Positions 36,082 to 44,981 of a DNA stretch of 64,000 bases are shown piece by piece. This DNA is from Leptospira fletcheri (GTDB lineage: Bacteria > Spirochaetota > Leptospiria > Leptospirales > Leptospiraceae): positions 186,001-250,000 of the forward strand of contig NZ_RQET01000004.1 of the NCBI RefSeq assembly GCF_004769195.1, written 5' to 3'. Below the pieces are notes generated by a model. That model saw nothing but the letters and a program-made list of their open reading frames with translations, was not told the origin of the DNA and did no database searches. Position numbers and translations under genes: made by a program. Numbering within the stretch: position 1 is the first letter of the stretch; each line of letters opens with the position of its first letter.

Positions 36082-37041
36082 GTGACCGTATCGACTCAAA
36101 CCAACGATTCCTGCAAGGTCGGAGTTCCGATATCCAAAGCTTGTCCGGGCAATTGTCGTACGGATTTGAGAAAAGACAAACGGCTGGAAAAAGAGGACTG
36201 CAAAGCGGTCCATAAATTGGAACAGCTCCTCTACGGACAAAATACTCTCAGTGTCGGAGCTTCGGCCTTCCACCAAGCTCCTGCCGAATTGTTGGAAGAA
36301 TTCTCCGAAGAATCCGAAATCGGATTCGAACTCGTTTCGTATTTCTTATTGATCTCATCTCCTGAACAAGTGCAGGAAACCGTCCGAGAGATGAGCAATC
36401 CTTTACTTTATAGAATCGTAAAGGAGGAATTCGATCTCTTTATGATGCTACGAAAAGCCGGAGGTAGAGCGGCCAATTTTCTGGACTCCAAAATGGTTCG
36501 TTATTGGAGGAAATTGCCGGAATCCAGGGTAGTCGATTTTATCATGTACTGCGTACGGGGAAGGAAAGATCCGGAATTCGCGTCCCGATTTCTGTATCTG
36601 CTCTCCGGTCGTTCTCTATTGGAACTTCGGAAACAAACCGGCATAACCGTATCGGAGGAAAAAGAACTCTACTCAGGTTTGCAGGATTCGATTTATGAAT
36701 TCCCCATTCATTTTCCGGAAATGTATCCTCGTTTGATGGAGATATTCTCGGATGACCCCGAAATTTCCATCATTCTCTCTACCATGGCGGCTCTCGTAGA
36801 AAGAAAGGAAATTCTAATCCATTCCGGAGAAGAAGTGTTACGGATTCTCGGCAAAACCCACAAGAAGCTTGCCCACCAATCCGTGTTGGACTATCTGCTT
36901 ACCTTGGACCAGGATGCAGCGCTCGAAATACTTTCCATGCTGGAAGAAAACAAGCACCTAAGTTCCTCGGAAAAGGAACTACTAAGTTCTTTTCTCAGAA
37001 AGGACGACGACGATTCGGGAAAAAAATTCGGCTTTCGCTAA
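36082..37041 (+). CDS. Uncharacterised alpha-helical protein with Cys-rich N-terminus
   Basis: 319 residues from GTG at 36082. The first 40 residues hold four Cys (DSCKV, KACPGNC, EDCKA), suggestive of metal or disulfide use. The rest is predicted all-alpha and repeats HEAT-like helix pairs (for example LLYRIVKEEFDLFMMLRKAGG and AALEILSMLEENKHLSSSE). No family recognised. It follows the DUF3347 lipoprotein by 25 bases and may be co-transcribed. Its stop overlaps the convergent purF stop by 4 bases. Confidence 0.65.
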   Translation: MTVSTQTNDSCKVGVPISKACPGNCRTDLRKDKRLEKEDCKAVHKLEQLLYGQNTLSVGASAFHQAPAELLEEFSEESEIGFELVSYFLLISSPEQVQETVREMSNPLLYRIVKEEFDLFMMLRKAGGRAANFLDSKMVRYWRKLPESRVVDFIMYCVRGRKDPEFASRFLYLLSGRSLLELRKQTGITVSEEKELYSGLQDSIYEFPIHFPEMYPRLMEIFSDDPEISIILSTMAALVERKEILIHSGEEVLRILGKTHKKLAHQSVLDYLLTLDQDAALEILSMLEENKHLSSSEKELLSSFLRKDDDDSGKKFGFR

Positions 37042-38504
37042 ACCCTTTCTTCGACCTCGTATTCTCGGAACAAACTTTTCTGATTTCCGATTTCACTCTG
37101 GAATTCCACCGGATAATCCGCCGTAAAGCAGGCGTTGCAAAAGCCGCCGCCTCTATGTTCTTGGACCGCCTTATGCATGGAGTCCACAGATAAATACGCG
37201 ATGGAGTCCACTCTCAGGTATTTCCGGATCTCTTCTATCGTATGAGTCGCGGCGATCAATTCCTTATGAGTCGGTATGTCTATTCCGTAATAGCAGGGCG
37301 AAATCGTAGGCGGCGCGGAAACGCGTAAATGAATCTCCGTCGCGCCGGCATTGCGGATCATTTTTATGATCTTTCTGCTTGTGGTTCCTCTCATAATGGA
37401 ATCGTCCACGATTACGACTCGCTTTCCTTCCACAACGTTCTTGACTACGTTGTATTTGATCTTGGCGCCGAAATCGCGGATCTTTTGATCGGGTTCGATG
37501 AAGGTTCTGCCTATATAATGCGAGCGTATCAATCCGGATTGGAAGGGAATGCCCGAAGCCTCGGAATAGCCTAATGCAGCGATATTAGCGGAATCCGGTA
37601 CCGGAATGACTACGTCTGCGTCGACCGGTAATTCCTTGGCCAATTGACTTCCTAGAGCCTTTCGCACTTTGTAAACGGATTCCCCGAAAATATTGGAATC
37701 CGGACGAGCAAAATAAATATATTCGAATATACACAGAGCCGGTCTTGCCTGTGGAAACGGATAAAAAGATCGGGGACCTGAGCGATCTACTACGATCATT
37801 TCTCCCGGTTCTACGTCCCTTTCATATATCGTATCCGTAATATCGAACGCGCAGGTTTCGGAAGCGAACACGTAGGAACCGTCATCTCTCCTTCCCATTA
37901 CGAGGGGCCGAAAACCGTTGGGGTCCCGTACTGCAATCAATTGCGTCTTGGTAAGCACCACTAACGAATACGCTCCTCTGACCTTTTTCAAGGCGGAAGA
38001 AAGAGCGGATAGAAGATCCGTTTCTCCGGATCTAGCCATTAGGTGCACAATGACTTCCGAATCAATCGTAGTTTGGAAGATGGAGCCTTCCTTTTCGAGC
38101 TGGGAACGAACTTCCCAGGAATTTACCAAATTTCCATTATGAGCCAAAGCGATAGGACCTAGATGCGACTCCACACGCAGAGGTTGGGCATTCCTCAAAA
38201 AGCTGGCACCCGTAGTGGAATATCGATTGTGGCCGATAGCGGAATTTCCCACGAGCTCCCGAATCTTTCCTTCGGTAAAAATGTTCGCCACAAGCCCCAT
38301 TCCGGCGTATCGATAAAGATGCTCTCCGTCGGAGGTAACGATTCCGCTGGATTCTTGGCCTCTGTGCTGCATGGAATAAAGGCCCAGATAGGCGAAGTTA
38401 GCGGCTTCCGGGGAATTAAAAATCCCGAAAATAGCGCATTCTTCTTTTGGTTTGTCATCTCGGACTAGGGTCCGTAGATTGGACTTATTGGGAATCGAGC
38501 TCAT
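37038..38504 (-). CDS. purF: Amidophosphoribosyltransferase
   Basis: 488 residues from ATG at 38504, chosen for AGGAAGGGGG directly upstream. The N-terminal glutaminase begins at C23 (KEECAIFGIF) after a 22-residue propeptide that must be removed to expose the nucleophile; the family marks YLGLYSMQHRGQESSGI and ALAHNGNLVN follow. The phosphoribosyltransferase domain has the PRPP loop VVIVDDSIMRGTTS. C-terminal FCNACF and other Cys suggest the [4Fe-4S] Bacillus-type enzyme. It makes 5-phosphoribosylamine, the first step of purine synthesis. It is divergent from rnd with only 40 bases between starts. Confidence 0.96.
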   Translation of the reverse strand: MSSIPNKSNLRTLVRDDKPKEECAIFGIFNSPEAANFAYLGLYSMQHRGQESSGIVTSDGEHLYRYAGMGLVANIFTEGKIRELVGNSAIGHNRYSTTGASFLRNAQPLRVESHLGPIALAHNGNLVNSWEVRSQLEKEGSIFQTTIDSEVIVHLMARSGETDLLSALSSALKKVRGAYSLVVLTKTQLIAVRDPNGFRPLVMGRRDDGSYVFASETCAFDITDTIYERDVEPGEMIVVDRSGPRSFYPFPQARPALCIFEYIYFARPDSNIFGESVYKVRKALGSQLAKELPVDADVVIPVPDSANIAALGYSEASGIPFQSGLIRSHYIGRTFIEPDQKIRDFGAKIKYNVVKNVVEGKRVVIVDDSIMRGTTSRKIIKMIRNAGATEIHLRVSAPPTISPCYYGIDIPTHKELIAATHTIEEIRKYLRVDSIAYLSVDSMHKAVQEHRGGGFCNACFTADYPVEFQSEIGNQKSLFREYEVEERV

Positions 38505-38544
38505 GGTCCCCCTTCCTATGCTAATCTTCCAGGTCACGGTTTAG

Positions 38545-39714
38545 ATGCAAATACAATCCGATTATATCGTAATCGATAATGTCCGAAGTCTTCAGTTGGC
38601 ATTGATCACTCTATCTCAATCGGATTGCCTTTCCGTAGACACGGAATCCTCGGGTTATTACACGTATTATTCAAAAGTCTGCCTGATCCAAATCTCTTCG
38701 AGAGGAAAAAACTACATTTTCGACCCTATCCGTTTGGACGACGTATCCGGACTCGGTCCCCTCTTTGAAAACCCTGCGATTTTAAAAATATTCCATTCCG
38801 CATCCGACGATATCAAGGCGCTGAAACGGGACTTTTCTTTCAAATTCGAAAATATCGCCGATACCATGTTCAGCTCCCGATTATTAGACTTGGAACAGAA
38901 CTCTCTTCTCTACTTAGTCGAACATTATCACAAAGTAAAATTATCGAAAAAGGAACAAAAATCGAATTGGGAAAAACGTCCCTTGGACAAGAGCCAACTC
39001 CAATACGCCGCTCTGGATACCGTTTATTTGGAATCGATCTGGGAAAAGATGAAGGAAGAGTTGACCAAACGAAAATTATTGGACGAGGCCCTGTCCGAAT
39101 TCAAAAAACTGGCGGAAGAGGAATCGGAACCTTTCGAAGGTTTTTCCATCACCCTGGAAAAATTCCCGAACGTCCTGGAATTGAGTTCCGACGAACGGCG
39201 AGCCTTATACGATACTCTCGTATTCCGAGATGAAAAAGCCCGACGATTCAACAAAGCTCCGTTCCGGATTTGGAATAACGACAAGGTCCTAGAGCTAGTA
39301 AAGGCCCGACGGGATTCAGCCAAATTGATCGAGTCCGTCGGCAAGAAAGACGCGGATCATTTGCTATCTATATACAATAACCCGGGCGGCCCGCCGATCC
39401 CCAAAAACGATCTGTTTAAACGCGCAACCGAAGACCTCGCTGGAGAGGATGCGGATAGATTCAAAAGGCTGAGACAATGGAGGGAAACCATTATGTCCAT
39501 TCGGAGAATGGGCCACAATCTGATGCCTTCCAATAAGAATATCGCGGAGATCGCCAAGAAAAATCCGAAAGGGATCGACGAGTTACGGGAATTGGGTATT
39601 TTTTCGGAATGGAAAGTTCAGAATTATGGTCCGTCGATTTTGAATGCACTTCAATCAAAACCGTACGAAACTACTCTTACGAACCTGATTCCGATCAAAA
39701 AGAAATTTGATTAA
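38545..39714 (+). CDS. rnd: Ribonuclease D
   Basis: 389 residues. N-terminal DEDDy 3'-5' exonuclease domain with Exo I SVDTESSG, Exo II HSASDDIKAL and Exo III YAALDTVYL, followed by HRDC-type helical domains (about 215-370). It is of normal RNase D length. It trims 3' ends of tRNA and other structured RNAs. The next gene (Nudix) begins inside its last codons, so the two are translated together. Confidence 0.93.
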   Translation: MQIQSDYIVIDNVRSLQLALITLSQSDCLSVDTESSGYYTYYSKVCLIQISSRGKNYIFDPIRLDDVSGLGPLFENPAILKIFHSASDDIKALKRDFSFKFENIADTMFSSRLLDLEQNSLLYLVEHYHKVKLSKKEQKSNWEKRPLDKSQLQYAALDTVYLESIWEKMKEELTKRKLLDEALSEFKKLAEEESEPFEGFSITLEKFPNVLELSSDERRALYDTLVFRDEKARRFNKAPFRIWNNDKVLELVKARRDSAKLIESVGKKDADHLLSIYNNPGGPPIPKNDLFKRATEDLAGEDADRFKRLRQWRETIMSIRRMGHNLMPSNKNIAEIAKKNPKGIDELRELGIFSEWKVQNYGPSILNALQSKPYETTLTNLIPIKKKFD

Positions 39715-40348
39715 GTTAGACTTAGAAGAACTACGACAAAGACTACCGCTCAACCGAGATGGAGAAGATTCCACCCCTCCGCAAAACGTCGCGATCTCCT
39801 CGGTGATCATGCCTCTATTCCGCAACGGAAACGGTTACGGTTTTCTATTACAAAAGAGAAATTCCAAACTTTCAGCCCACCCCGGGCAAATTGCATTTCC
39901 TGGAGGAGTAAAAGAACCGGAAGACAAGGATCTTCTTTCCACCGCTCTGCGGGAATGGACCGAAGAAATGGGAGCCCCTTCCCAAGATCTGGAAGTGATC
40001 GGAAATTATAAAGGAATCTACACTCACACCGGATTCCATATTACGCCCTTTTTATCCCTTTACAACGGGAACTTCGAATTCTTCTACAACCGGGAAGAAG
40101 TCGAAAAAATCATCCGTTTGGATTTAGACCGCTTAAATGAGGTTCCGTTCTACGGTCTCCGCATGAAAAGGAACCCGGAAGGCCCCCCGTTGGATATCTA
40201 TTACTTCGATTTACAGGAAGGACTATTATGGGGGGCGACGGCTCGGATTTTGGTAAGCTTCTTGAGAGAGCATAGCAATTTTGAGAGAGAACCTCTCTTA
40301 CGAAACCCGAATCTCTCAGTTCCTCCGTTCTTGGATCCGAAAAAATAG
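39707..40348 (+). CDS. Nudix hydrolase, CoA pyrophosphatase-like
   Basis: 213 residues from TTG at 39707, overlapping rnd by 8 bases. The Nudix box GGVKEPEDKDLLSTALREWTEEMGA (split: GGVKEPEDKD and REWTEEMG) is intact. The preceding HPGQIAFPGG is the extra signature of the NUDT7/CoA-diphosphatase group, which splits CoA into 3',5'-ADP and phosphopantetheine. The substrate is inferred from that motif. Cytoplasmic. Confidence 0.9.
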   Translation: MIKLDLEELRQRLPLNRDGEDSTPPQNVAISSVIMPLFRNGNGYGFLLQKRNSKLSAHPGQIAFPGGVKEPEDKDLLSTALREWTEEMGAPSQDLEVIGNYKGIYTHTGFHITPFLSLYNGNFEFFYNREEVEKIIRLDLDRLNEVPFYGLRMKRNPEGPPLDIYYFDLQEGLLWGATARILVSFLREHSNFEREPLLRNPNLSVPPFLDPKK

Positions 40349-40522
40349 GATCGTTTTCTTTTCGGAAGCAGACGGGAATCGTTCGGGCCGGATTTTTTTT
40401 TCCTCCTTCTTCAATTTTTCTTCTAAGCAAATCGTCTCTAAAAAATGTAGTTCCGAGATTGTTTTGGTCTTTAGTCCGAATCGATACCGGACGATAACTA
40501 ATACGACATAACTAAATCCGGG

Positions 40523-40537
40523 GAATCCATTGGATTC
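40523..40537. promoter_or_regulatory. Palindrome upstream of the ECF sigma operon
   Basis: GAATCC-ATT-GGATTC is a 6+3+6 inverted repeat 51 bases before the start of the first small gene of the ECF operon. It is a plausible operator site. The 239-base gap from 40349 holds no other gene or clear terminator. Confidence 0.35.
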
Positions 40538-40587
40538 TCTAAAATGTGAAAAATAGAAACGACAGTCATACTATTCGGAGAATTCTT

Positions 40588-40764
40588 ATGAGCAGATTTA
40601 AATCTATATTCGATCGCGCGAGACGCACCAGTTACCTGAAAGAGAGTTGGAAAGAAGAAGAGTGGTACGCTACCTTGGCGGACCGACCGGGAATCGAAAC
40701 CAAAATTCCTTTCTTTAAAAAAGAAGAGGAAAATAGAATCCAAGTCGCCGTACTGAGCAGATGA
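40588..40764 (+). CDS. Small basic protein, first gene of ECF sigma operon
   Basis: 58 residues (MSRFKSIFDRARRTSYLKES at the start) from ATG at 40588, with GGAGAA 5 bases upstream; an earlier in-frame ATG at 40546 lacks a site. Charged and helical, no membrane segment. It overlaps the next gene as ATGA, which supports it being real. Function unknown. Confidence 0.6.
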   Translation: MSRFKSIFDRARRTSYLKESWKEEEWYATLADRPGIETKIPFFKKEEENRIQVAVLSR

Positions 40765-41153
40765 CACCGGAAGAAAAGGAAACTCTTTTTAAAAGTCTGG
40801 AGCAAATCCTTCGGGCCTTGCAATCCTCCCAAGGAGGAGGCGAATATAAGATCGTCCTATATTCCATTCCGATCGTAGGAATCATATTCGGCTGTGTTCT
40901 CCTTTTTTTCCTATTCTTTTGGTGGTACCGCCAACGCATGGCGATCATTAAAGCCGGACTGTATAAAAAGGAACCGTTCGATCTCAGGCTTTATTCTTTT
41001 TTCCTCGGATTGGTTCTGACCTTCGTCGGGATCGCCCTTTCCGTTTCGTTCATTCTCGTCTTAGGAAAATCCCTCGCAATGATCGGAGGATTGGTTCCTT
41101 TGGGAGCGGGCCTCGGGTTACTTTGTTATTATAAATGGTCGCCGAAATCTTGA
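40761..41153 (+). CDS. Membrane protein of the ECF sigma operon (DUF6249-like layout)
   Basis: 130 residues. A helical soluble N-terminus (TPEEKETLFKSLEQILRALQS) is followed by three membrane helices (about 30-55, 75-97 and 103-122), with a basic loop RQRMAIIKAGLYKKEPF between the first two. The arrangement of one helix, a basic KAGL segment and a helical hairpin is that of small DUF6249-like proteins found with ECF sigma factors. The role is probably in signal sensing; inferred only. The ATG overlaps the preceding stop. Confidence 0.7.
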   Translation: MTPEEKETLFKSLEQILRALQSSQGGGEYKIVLYSIPIVGIIFGCVLLFFLFFWWYRQRMAIIKAGLYKKEPFDLRLYSFFLGLVLTFVGIALSVSFILVLGKSLAMIGGLVPLGAGLGLLCYYKWSPKS

Positions 41154-41215
41154 GCAGCAGACATGAGCGCCCGCCGGTTTCCGTTACCGGTTCGTAAGAG
41201 CTGAATCGATCTTTC

Positions 41216-41803
41216 ATGAAACACCCAGAGCCTATCGTTTGCGATCCTGCGGACTGGGCTTGCATTCAAAAAGTCCTAGCCGGAGATTACGATTCGTTCG
41301 AAGAGCTAGTCCTTCGATACGAGACCTTGGTGTATTCCCAGGCCAGAAAAGCGTTCCGTAACGAGACTGAGGCGGAGGACTTTACTCAGGATGTTTTCTT
41401 AAAGGCCTTTGAAGGTCTGTCGACGTTCAAGGGAAGGGCAAAATTCTCAACTTGGGTCTTTTCCATAGCGAGAAACGAAATCATTCGCAGATACCGCAAG
41501 GATCACCCGGAAATAGAGGCTTCGCTCGAAGGCGTTTCCGCGGAATCCAGTCCGGATTCCAGCTCGACTCAGGAATCGAACCTTATGGAAAAAGAAACGA
41601 ATGAAAAGATCCGCTCCCTAGTGGACAAACTCCCTGAATTGTACAGAAAACCGATTTCCCTACATTACTTCGAGAACATGTCCTATAAGGACATTTCGGA
41701 AAATTTGAACTTGAAAATGAACACTCTCAAGAGTTATATTTTCCGTGGGAAGGAAATACTCCGAGAATGGTTGAAAAAGGAAAATGAAACCGGAAAAGAC
41801 TGA
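41216..41803 (+). CDS. ECF sigma factor (RpoE-like)
   Basis: 195 residues. Region 2 (YDSFEELVLRYETLVYSQARKAF, AEDFTQDVFLKAFEGL, FSTWVFSIARNEIIRRYRK) and region 4 (LPELYRKPISLHYFENMSYKDISENLNLKMNTLKSYIFRGKE) are complete and joined by a Ser-rich linker. This is the standard sigma-E-like layout. It is followed by overlapping membrane-protein genes that probably include its anti-sigma factor. Start ATG at 41216. Confidence 0.93.
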   Translation: MKHPEPIVCDPADWACIQKVLAGDYDSFEELVLRYETLVYSQARKAFRNETEAEDFTQDVFLKAFEGLSTFKGRAKFSTWVFSIARNEIIRRYRKDHPEIEASLEGVSAESSPDSSSTQESNLMEKETNEKIRSLVDKLPELYRKPISLHYFENMSYKDISENLNLKMNTLKSYIFRGKEILREWLKKENETGKD

Positions 41804-42155
41804 TATTCCTCCCGATTTAAAGCAGCAATTGGAACTATTCCTGGATCCGGGAAGCCAGAATCCGGATGCGATTTCCGTGCCTCCCGAACTTAAAAAAAGG
41901 GTAATGTTACACCTGATCCATTTGAAACATCTTCGTATCATTCTGATCACGACCCTGCTTTTGGCGTTTTCCCCCCTGACTGCCCTTCTCTTCACGGATT
42001 GGAATTTCCTTTTACAGGCGGGAATCCTGCATGGAATCCTAGCTACCAGCGGACTTCTATTCCTTCTTTTCGCCGTCCTGATCGGGATTTATCTTGTCCA
42101 AAACAAGAGTCCTTATACTAAGGAATGGAAAAACAAGCTCGGGTTCGACGAATGA
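41784..42155 (+). CDS. Two-helix membrane protein, candidate anti-sigma factor
   Basis: 123 residues with a cytoplasmic N-terminus of about 50 residues (IPPDLKQQLELFL, VPPELKKRVMLHL) and two or three membrane helices (about 52-70, 75-105). The gene begins inside the ECF sigma gene (20-base overlap). This position and topology are usual for anti-sigma factors, though the canonical zinc-binding ZAS motif (HxxxCxxC) is not present. Named by context, not by homology. Confidence 0.65.
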   Translation: MKPEKTDIPPDLKQQLELFLDPGSQNPDAISVPPELKKRVMLHLIHLKHLRIILITTLLLAFSPLTALLFTDWNFLLQAGILHGILATSGLLFLLFAVLIGIYLVQNKSPYTKEWKNKLGFDE

Positions 42156-42556
42156 AAAAAGTCCTCATTACCATCGCCGCGATTTTAGCGGTATCCCTCC
42201 TATCTCCGATTTTCGCGGAGGAAACGAAAACTTCGTTAACGGCCAAAGAATTTCTCTCCAAGGATTTAGATTCGGTCTTTCCGATCATCCAAGGATTGAA
42301 AAAGAAGGATGCGGATATTCTAGTTTCCCAAATTCGGGAAGAAGCCAGAAAATCCTGGCCCCAGGCGGACCAATTCTACTTCCTGATCAACCATTTGTCT
42401 ACGATCAGCGCGATCGAAGAAGAGCAAACCAGATTAAAAGGCTTACTTTGGGTTTATGTTTTAGCACTGGCTCTATTTTGCGGGTTCGTAGGTTACGTAC
42501 TCTATCGCCAAAGAAAATTGGTTCGGGAACTGAACGAACTACTCAAGAACCGCTGA
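42152..42556 (+). CDS. Exported, C-terminally membrane-anchored protein of ECF operon
   Basis: 134 residues from ATG at 42152, which overlaps the previous stop as ATGA. Signal peptide (VLITIAAILAVSLLSPIFA), a helical periplasmic segment of about 65 residues (SKDLDSVFPIIQGLKKKDAD), then a membrane helix near the C-terminus (WVYVLALALFCGFVGYVLY) with a short basic tail. It could be the sensing partner for the candidate anti-sigma factor. No known family. Confidence 0.65.
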   Translation: MKKVLITIAAILAVSLLSPIFAEETKTSLTAKEFLSKDLDSVFPIIQGLKKKDADILVSQIREEARKSWPQADQFYFLINHLSTISAIEEEQTRLKGLLWVYVLALALFCGFVGYVLYRQRKLVRELNELLKNR

Positions 42557-42659
42557 TCTACCGGAAACATCGCCGTTTTGTGATCGGTTTTTCGGTCCAA
42601 AATTCCTTTGTTTACTGGTTGTCATAGAAAGAGCGTCCGTAATATCCTTTTTCCGAGGA

Positions 42660-42687
42660 TTGTAATCGTTACGTAAACTTTTTGTAA
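42660..42687 (+). promoter_or_regulatory. Direct repeat upstream of PhoB-like regulator
   Basis: TTGTAA occurs at 42660-42665 and 42682-42687, 22 bases apart (two DNA turns), with the palindrome TTACGTAA (42669-42676) between. A further TTGTCATA at 42619-42626 resembles a PhoB half-site. The arrangement, directly before the response regulator gene, suggests autoregulation; untested. Confidence 0.3.
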
Positions 42688-42710
42688 CCCCTTTCGGAGA
42701 ATCTGATGGA

Positions 42711-43502
42711 ATGGAACCTATCCAATTGCAAGGATCCTCTTCCCCTGAACAGGGTAAAGTTCCCCAAAAGCGTAGAAAAAAGAGCTTCACCGAATTTATG
42801 AAAAATGCTTCCGGCAACCCAGGTCAAAAAATCCTAGTAGTGGACGATGAGGAAGATATAGCTGATCTTATTAAGTTCCATTTGGAAGAAAACGGATACC
42901 AAGTCGACACTTGCCAAAATGGACTCGAGGTCCTTCCTAGAATAGAAAAGAATCTGCCGGATCTGATCGTTTTAGATCTCATGCTTCCGGGCATAGGGGG
43001 AATGGACCTATGCAAGCGCATCAAGGAAAAATACGTTCTACCCATCATCATGGTTACGGCGAAGTCCGGAGAAACCGATGCCGTCCTCGGACTAGAACTG
43101 GGCGCGGACGATTACGTTCGCAAACCCTTCTCCACCAGGGAATTGGTCGCGAGAGTTCGTTCCGTATTGCGCAGATCCGGTGAAGCGGAGGAAGAACAGG
43201 AATTCGAGGGGAATATCAGCGTAGGTAAAATCTTCCTGAATCCCAAGGCCCACAAGGTTTTCATAGACGAAAAAGAAATCGATCTGACTTTGATCGAATA
43301 CAAGATTCTTTATCTTTTCATGACGAATACCGGCGTCGCCTTTACCCGGGATAAACTTCTGGATAAAGTATGGGGAAAGGACATTTACGTTACGGATCGC
43401 GCCGTTGACGTCAATATCAAGAGACTTAGAGACAAACTCGGAGACGAGAAAGAGAGGTTGGAAACTATCCGAGGCATCGGTTACAGATTCAATGAGGCGT
43501 AG
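42711..43502 (+). CDS. OmpR/PhoB-family response regulator
   Basis: 263 residues. A 38-residue extension rich in Ser, Pro and Lys precedes the receiver domain (VVDDEED, phospho-Asp 89 in IVLDLMLPG, T in MVTAKS, K in VRKPF). A winged-helix DNA-binding domain follows (about 165-260) with YKILYLFM, WGKDIYVTDRAVDVNIKRLRDK and IRGIGYRF. It pairs with the overlapping histidine kinase gene (11-base overlap) as a PhoB/PhoR-type system, but no phosphate gene is near, so phosphate as signal is a guess. The N-terminal extension is unusual for the family. Confidence 0.92.
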   Translation: MEPIQLQGSSSPEQGKVPQKRRKKSFTEFMKNASGNPGQKILVVDDEEDIADLIKFHLEENGYQVDTCQNGLEVLPRIEKNLPDLIVLDLMLPGIGGMDLCKRIKEKYVLPIIMVTAKSGETDAVLGLELGADDYVRKPFSTRELVARVRSVLRRSGEAEEEQEFEGNISVGKIFLNPKAHKVFIDEKEIDLTLIEYKILYLFMTNTGVAFTRDKLLDKVWGKDIYVTDRAVDVNIKRLRDKLGDEKERLETIRGIGYRFNEA

Positions 43503-44883
43503 TTTATTTTCGAAACTTCTTTTAAGTAACTGGCTCCTTCTCATCATCCTAATGGCGGTAGCCGGCGTCGTCCTGTTCGTAGAAGACATCGTCCACCCCG
43601 ATCTGAAGATCCTACTCTTTTCCTTTTATATCCTCTTGGCCATGTTCGGCACGTTCTACGTATCGTATTCGATCGCTCGGAGCGTCACCCAAACCCTCAA
43701 CCAGATCGAAAAAAAAACAGGCGAAATCAACGCCGGAGATTTTGGGTCCGAGCTGAGTCTTCCCGAAATCCGGGAATTGGCGGATTTAGCCGTTTCCATC
43801 AATCGGATGTCCGGACGTTTAAAGAATCAGTTCGTGGATCTTACTATAGAAAAGGAAAAATTCGATTCCGTCCTTCAAAACCTAAAGGAAGGAGTCTTTT
43901 CCGTGGATTTGGAAGGCTCCATTCTATTTCAAAACCGGAGTATCCCGAATTCGTTGATAGAACCAAACTCCGCTTCTAGAAAGATAGAAGATGCGGTAAA
44001 GGACGAAAGACTACTCGAATTCATCCAAAAAAATCTGGACGGTAAAAGCGAACCCAAGATCGAATTGGACTTAAGTCAGAATTTTTACGCGATCAAGATG
44101 TATCCGCTCAGAACGAACGGAAACGTCCTGATGTTCATCGGCGTGATCCGCAACATCACCGAGGAAAAACAATCGCATATCATCCGAGAACAGTTCGTTC
44201 AAAACGCATCCCATGAACTGAAGACCCCGATCACTTCGATAAAAGGATACACCGAAACGTTACTGGGCAGACTACGTTTAAAGGAAGATAGCCACGAAAA
44301 GAAATTCCTGGACGCGATTTCCAGAAATACGGATCGAATGGTCCGGATCGTGGAAGACATGTTGACGATCACGAGGATAGAGAACCAAACCGCAATCGCG
44401 AGAGGAGAGGAATTCACTCTTAAATCGCTAATGGACAATCTATCCTTTACCGTTGACGGAGTCGTCTCTCCTAAGGAGCAGAAATTTGTCGTGGAAATGC
44501 CGGAACCGATCACGGTTTCCGCGGATTGGGTTCTCCTAGAACATATGCTTTTGAATCTGATCTCGAACGCCTCCTCCTATTCACCCGACGGAAAAACGAT
44601 TACGTTAAAAGTGGTTAAATTCGGTCGCGACAACGTCAATTTCCAAGTAAAGGATCAGGGTATAGGGATCAAGGACGAGGATAAGGAAAGGATTTTCGAA
44701 CGTTTTTTCCGGGTCGATAAGAATAGATCCAGAAAGGAAGGCGGAACCGGCTTAGGACTCTCCATCGTAAAGCATATCGTTCGTCTTCACCACGGCACGG
44801 TTAAGGCATTCGACAATCCCGAAGGCGGAACGATCTTTTCGGTTACGATTCCGACCGTATATTCGGATAAAGTGGACGTATAA
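43492..44883 (+). CDS. PhoR-like sensor histidine kinase
   Basis: 463 residues from ATG at 43492. Two membrane helices lie close together (about 8-25 and 35-60) with a very short external loop, as in PhoR-like kinases that do not bind a large ligand. A HAMP-like segment, PAS domain (ILQNLKEGVFSVDLEG-like region at about 125-220), HisKA with H241 in NASHELKTPITSIKGYTETL, and HATPase with DQGIGI and GGTGLGLSIVKHI follow. It phosphorylates the regulator encoded just upstream. Confidence 0.93.
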   Translation: MRRSLFSKLLLSNWLLLIILMAVAGVVLFVEDIVHPDLKILLFSFYILLAMFGTFYVSYSIARSVTQTLNQIEKKTGEINAGDFGSELSLPEIRELADLAVSINRMSGRLKNQFVDLTIEKEKFDSVLQNLKEGVFSVDLEGSILFQNRSIPNSLIEPNSASRKIEDAVKDERLLEFIQKNLDGKSEPKIELDLSQNFYAIKMYPLRTNGNVLMFIGVIRNITEEKQSHIIREQFVQNASHELKTPITSIKGYTETLLGRLRLKEDSHEKKFLDAISRNTDRMVRIVEDMLTITRIENQTAIARGEEFTLKSLMDNLSFTVDGVVSPKEQKFVVEMPEPITVSADWVLLEHMLLNLISNASSYSPDGKTITLKVVKFGRDNVNFQVKDQGIGIKDEDKERIFERFFRVDKNRSRKEGGTGLGLSIVKHIVRLHHGTVKAFDNPEGGTIFSVTIPTVYSDKVDV

Positions 44884-44981
44884 GCGCCAAAACCCGCTCG
44901 CTTCATTCATATTGCGCTTTTCGAAAAATCCGGGAACGGAGAGATTGAATTTTTTTAACAAGAAACGGCTAGAGGTCGGAA

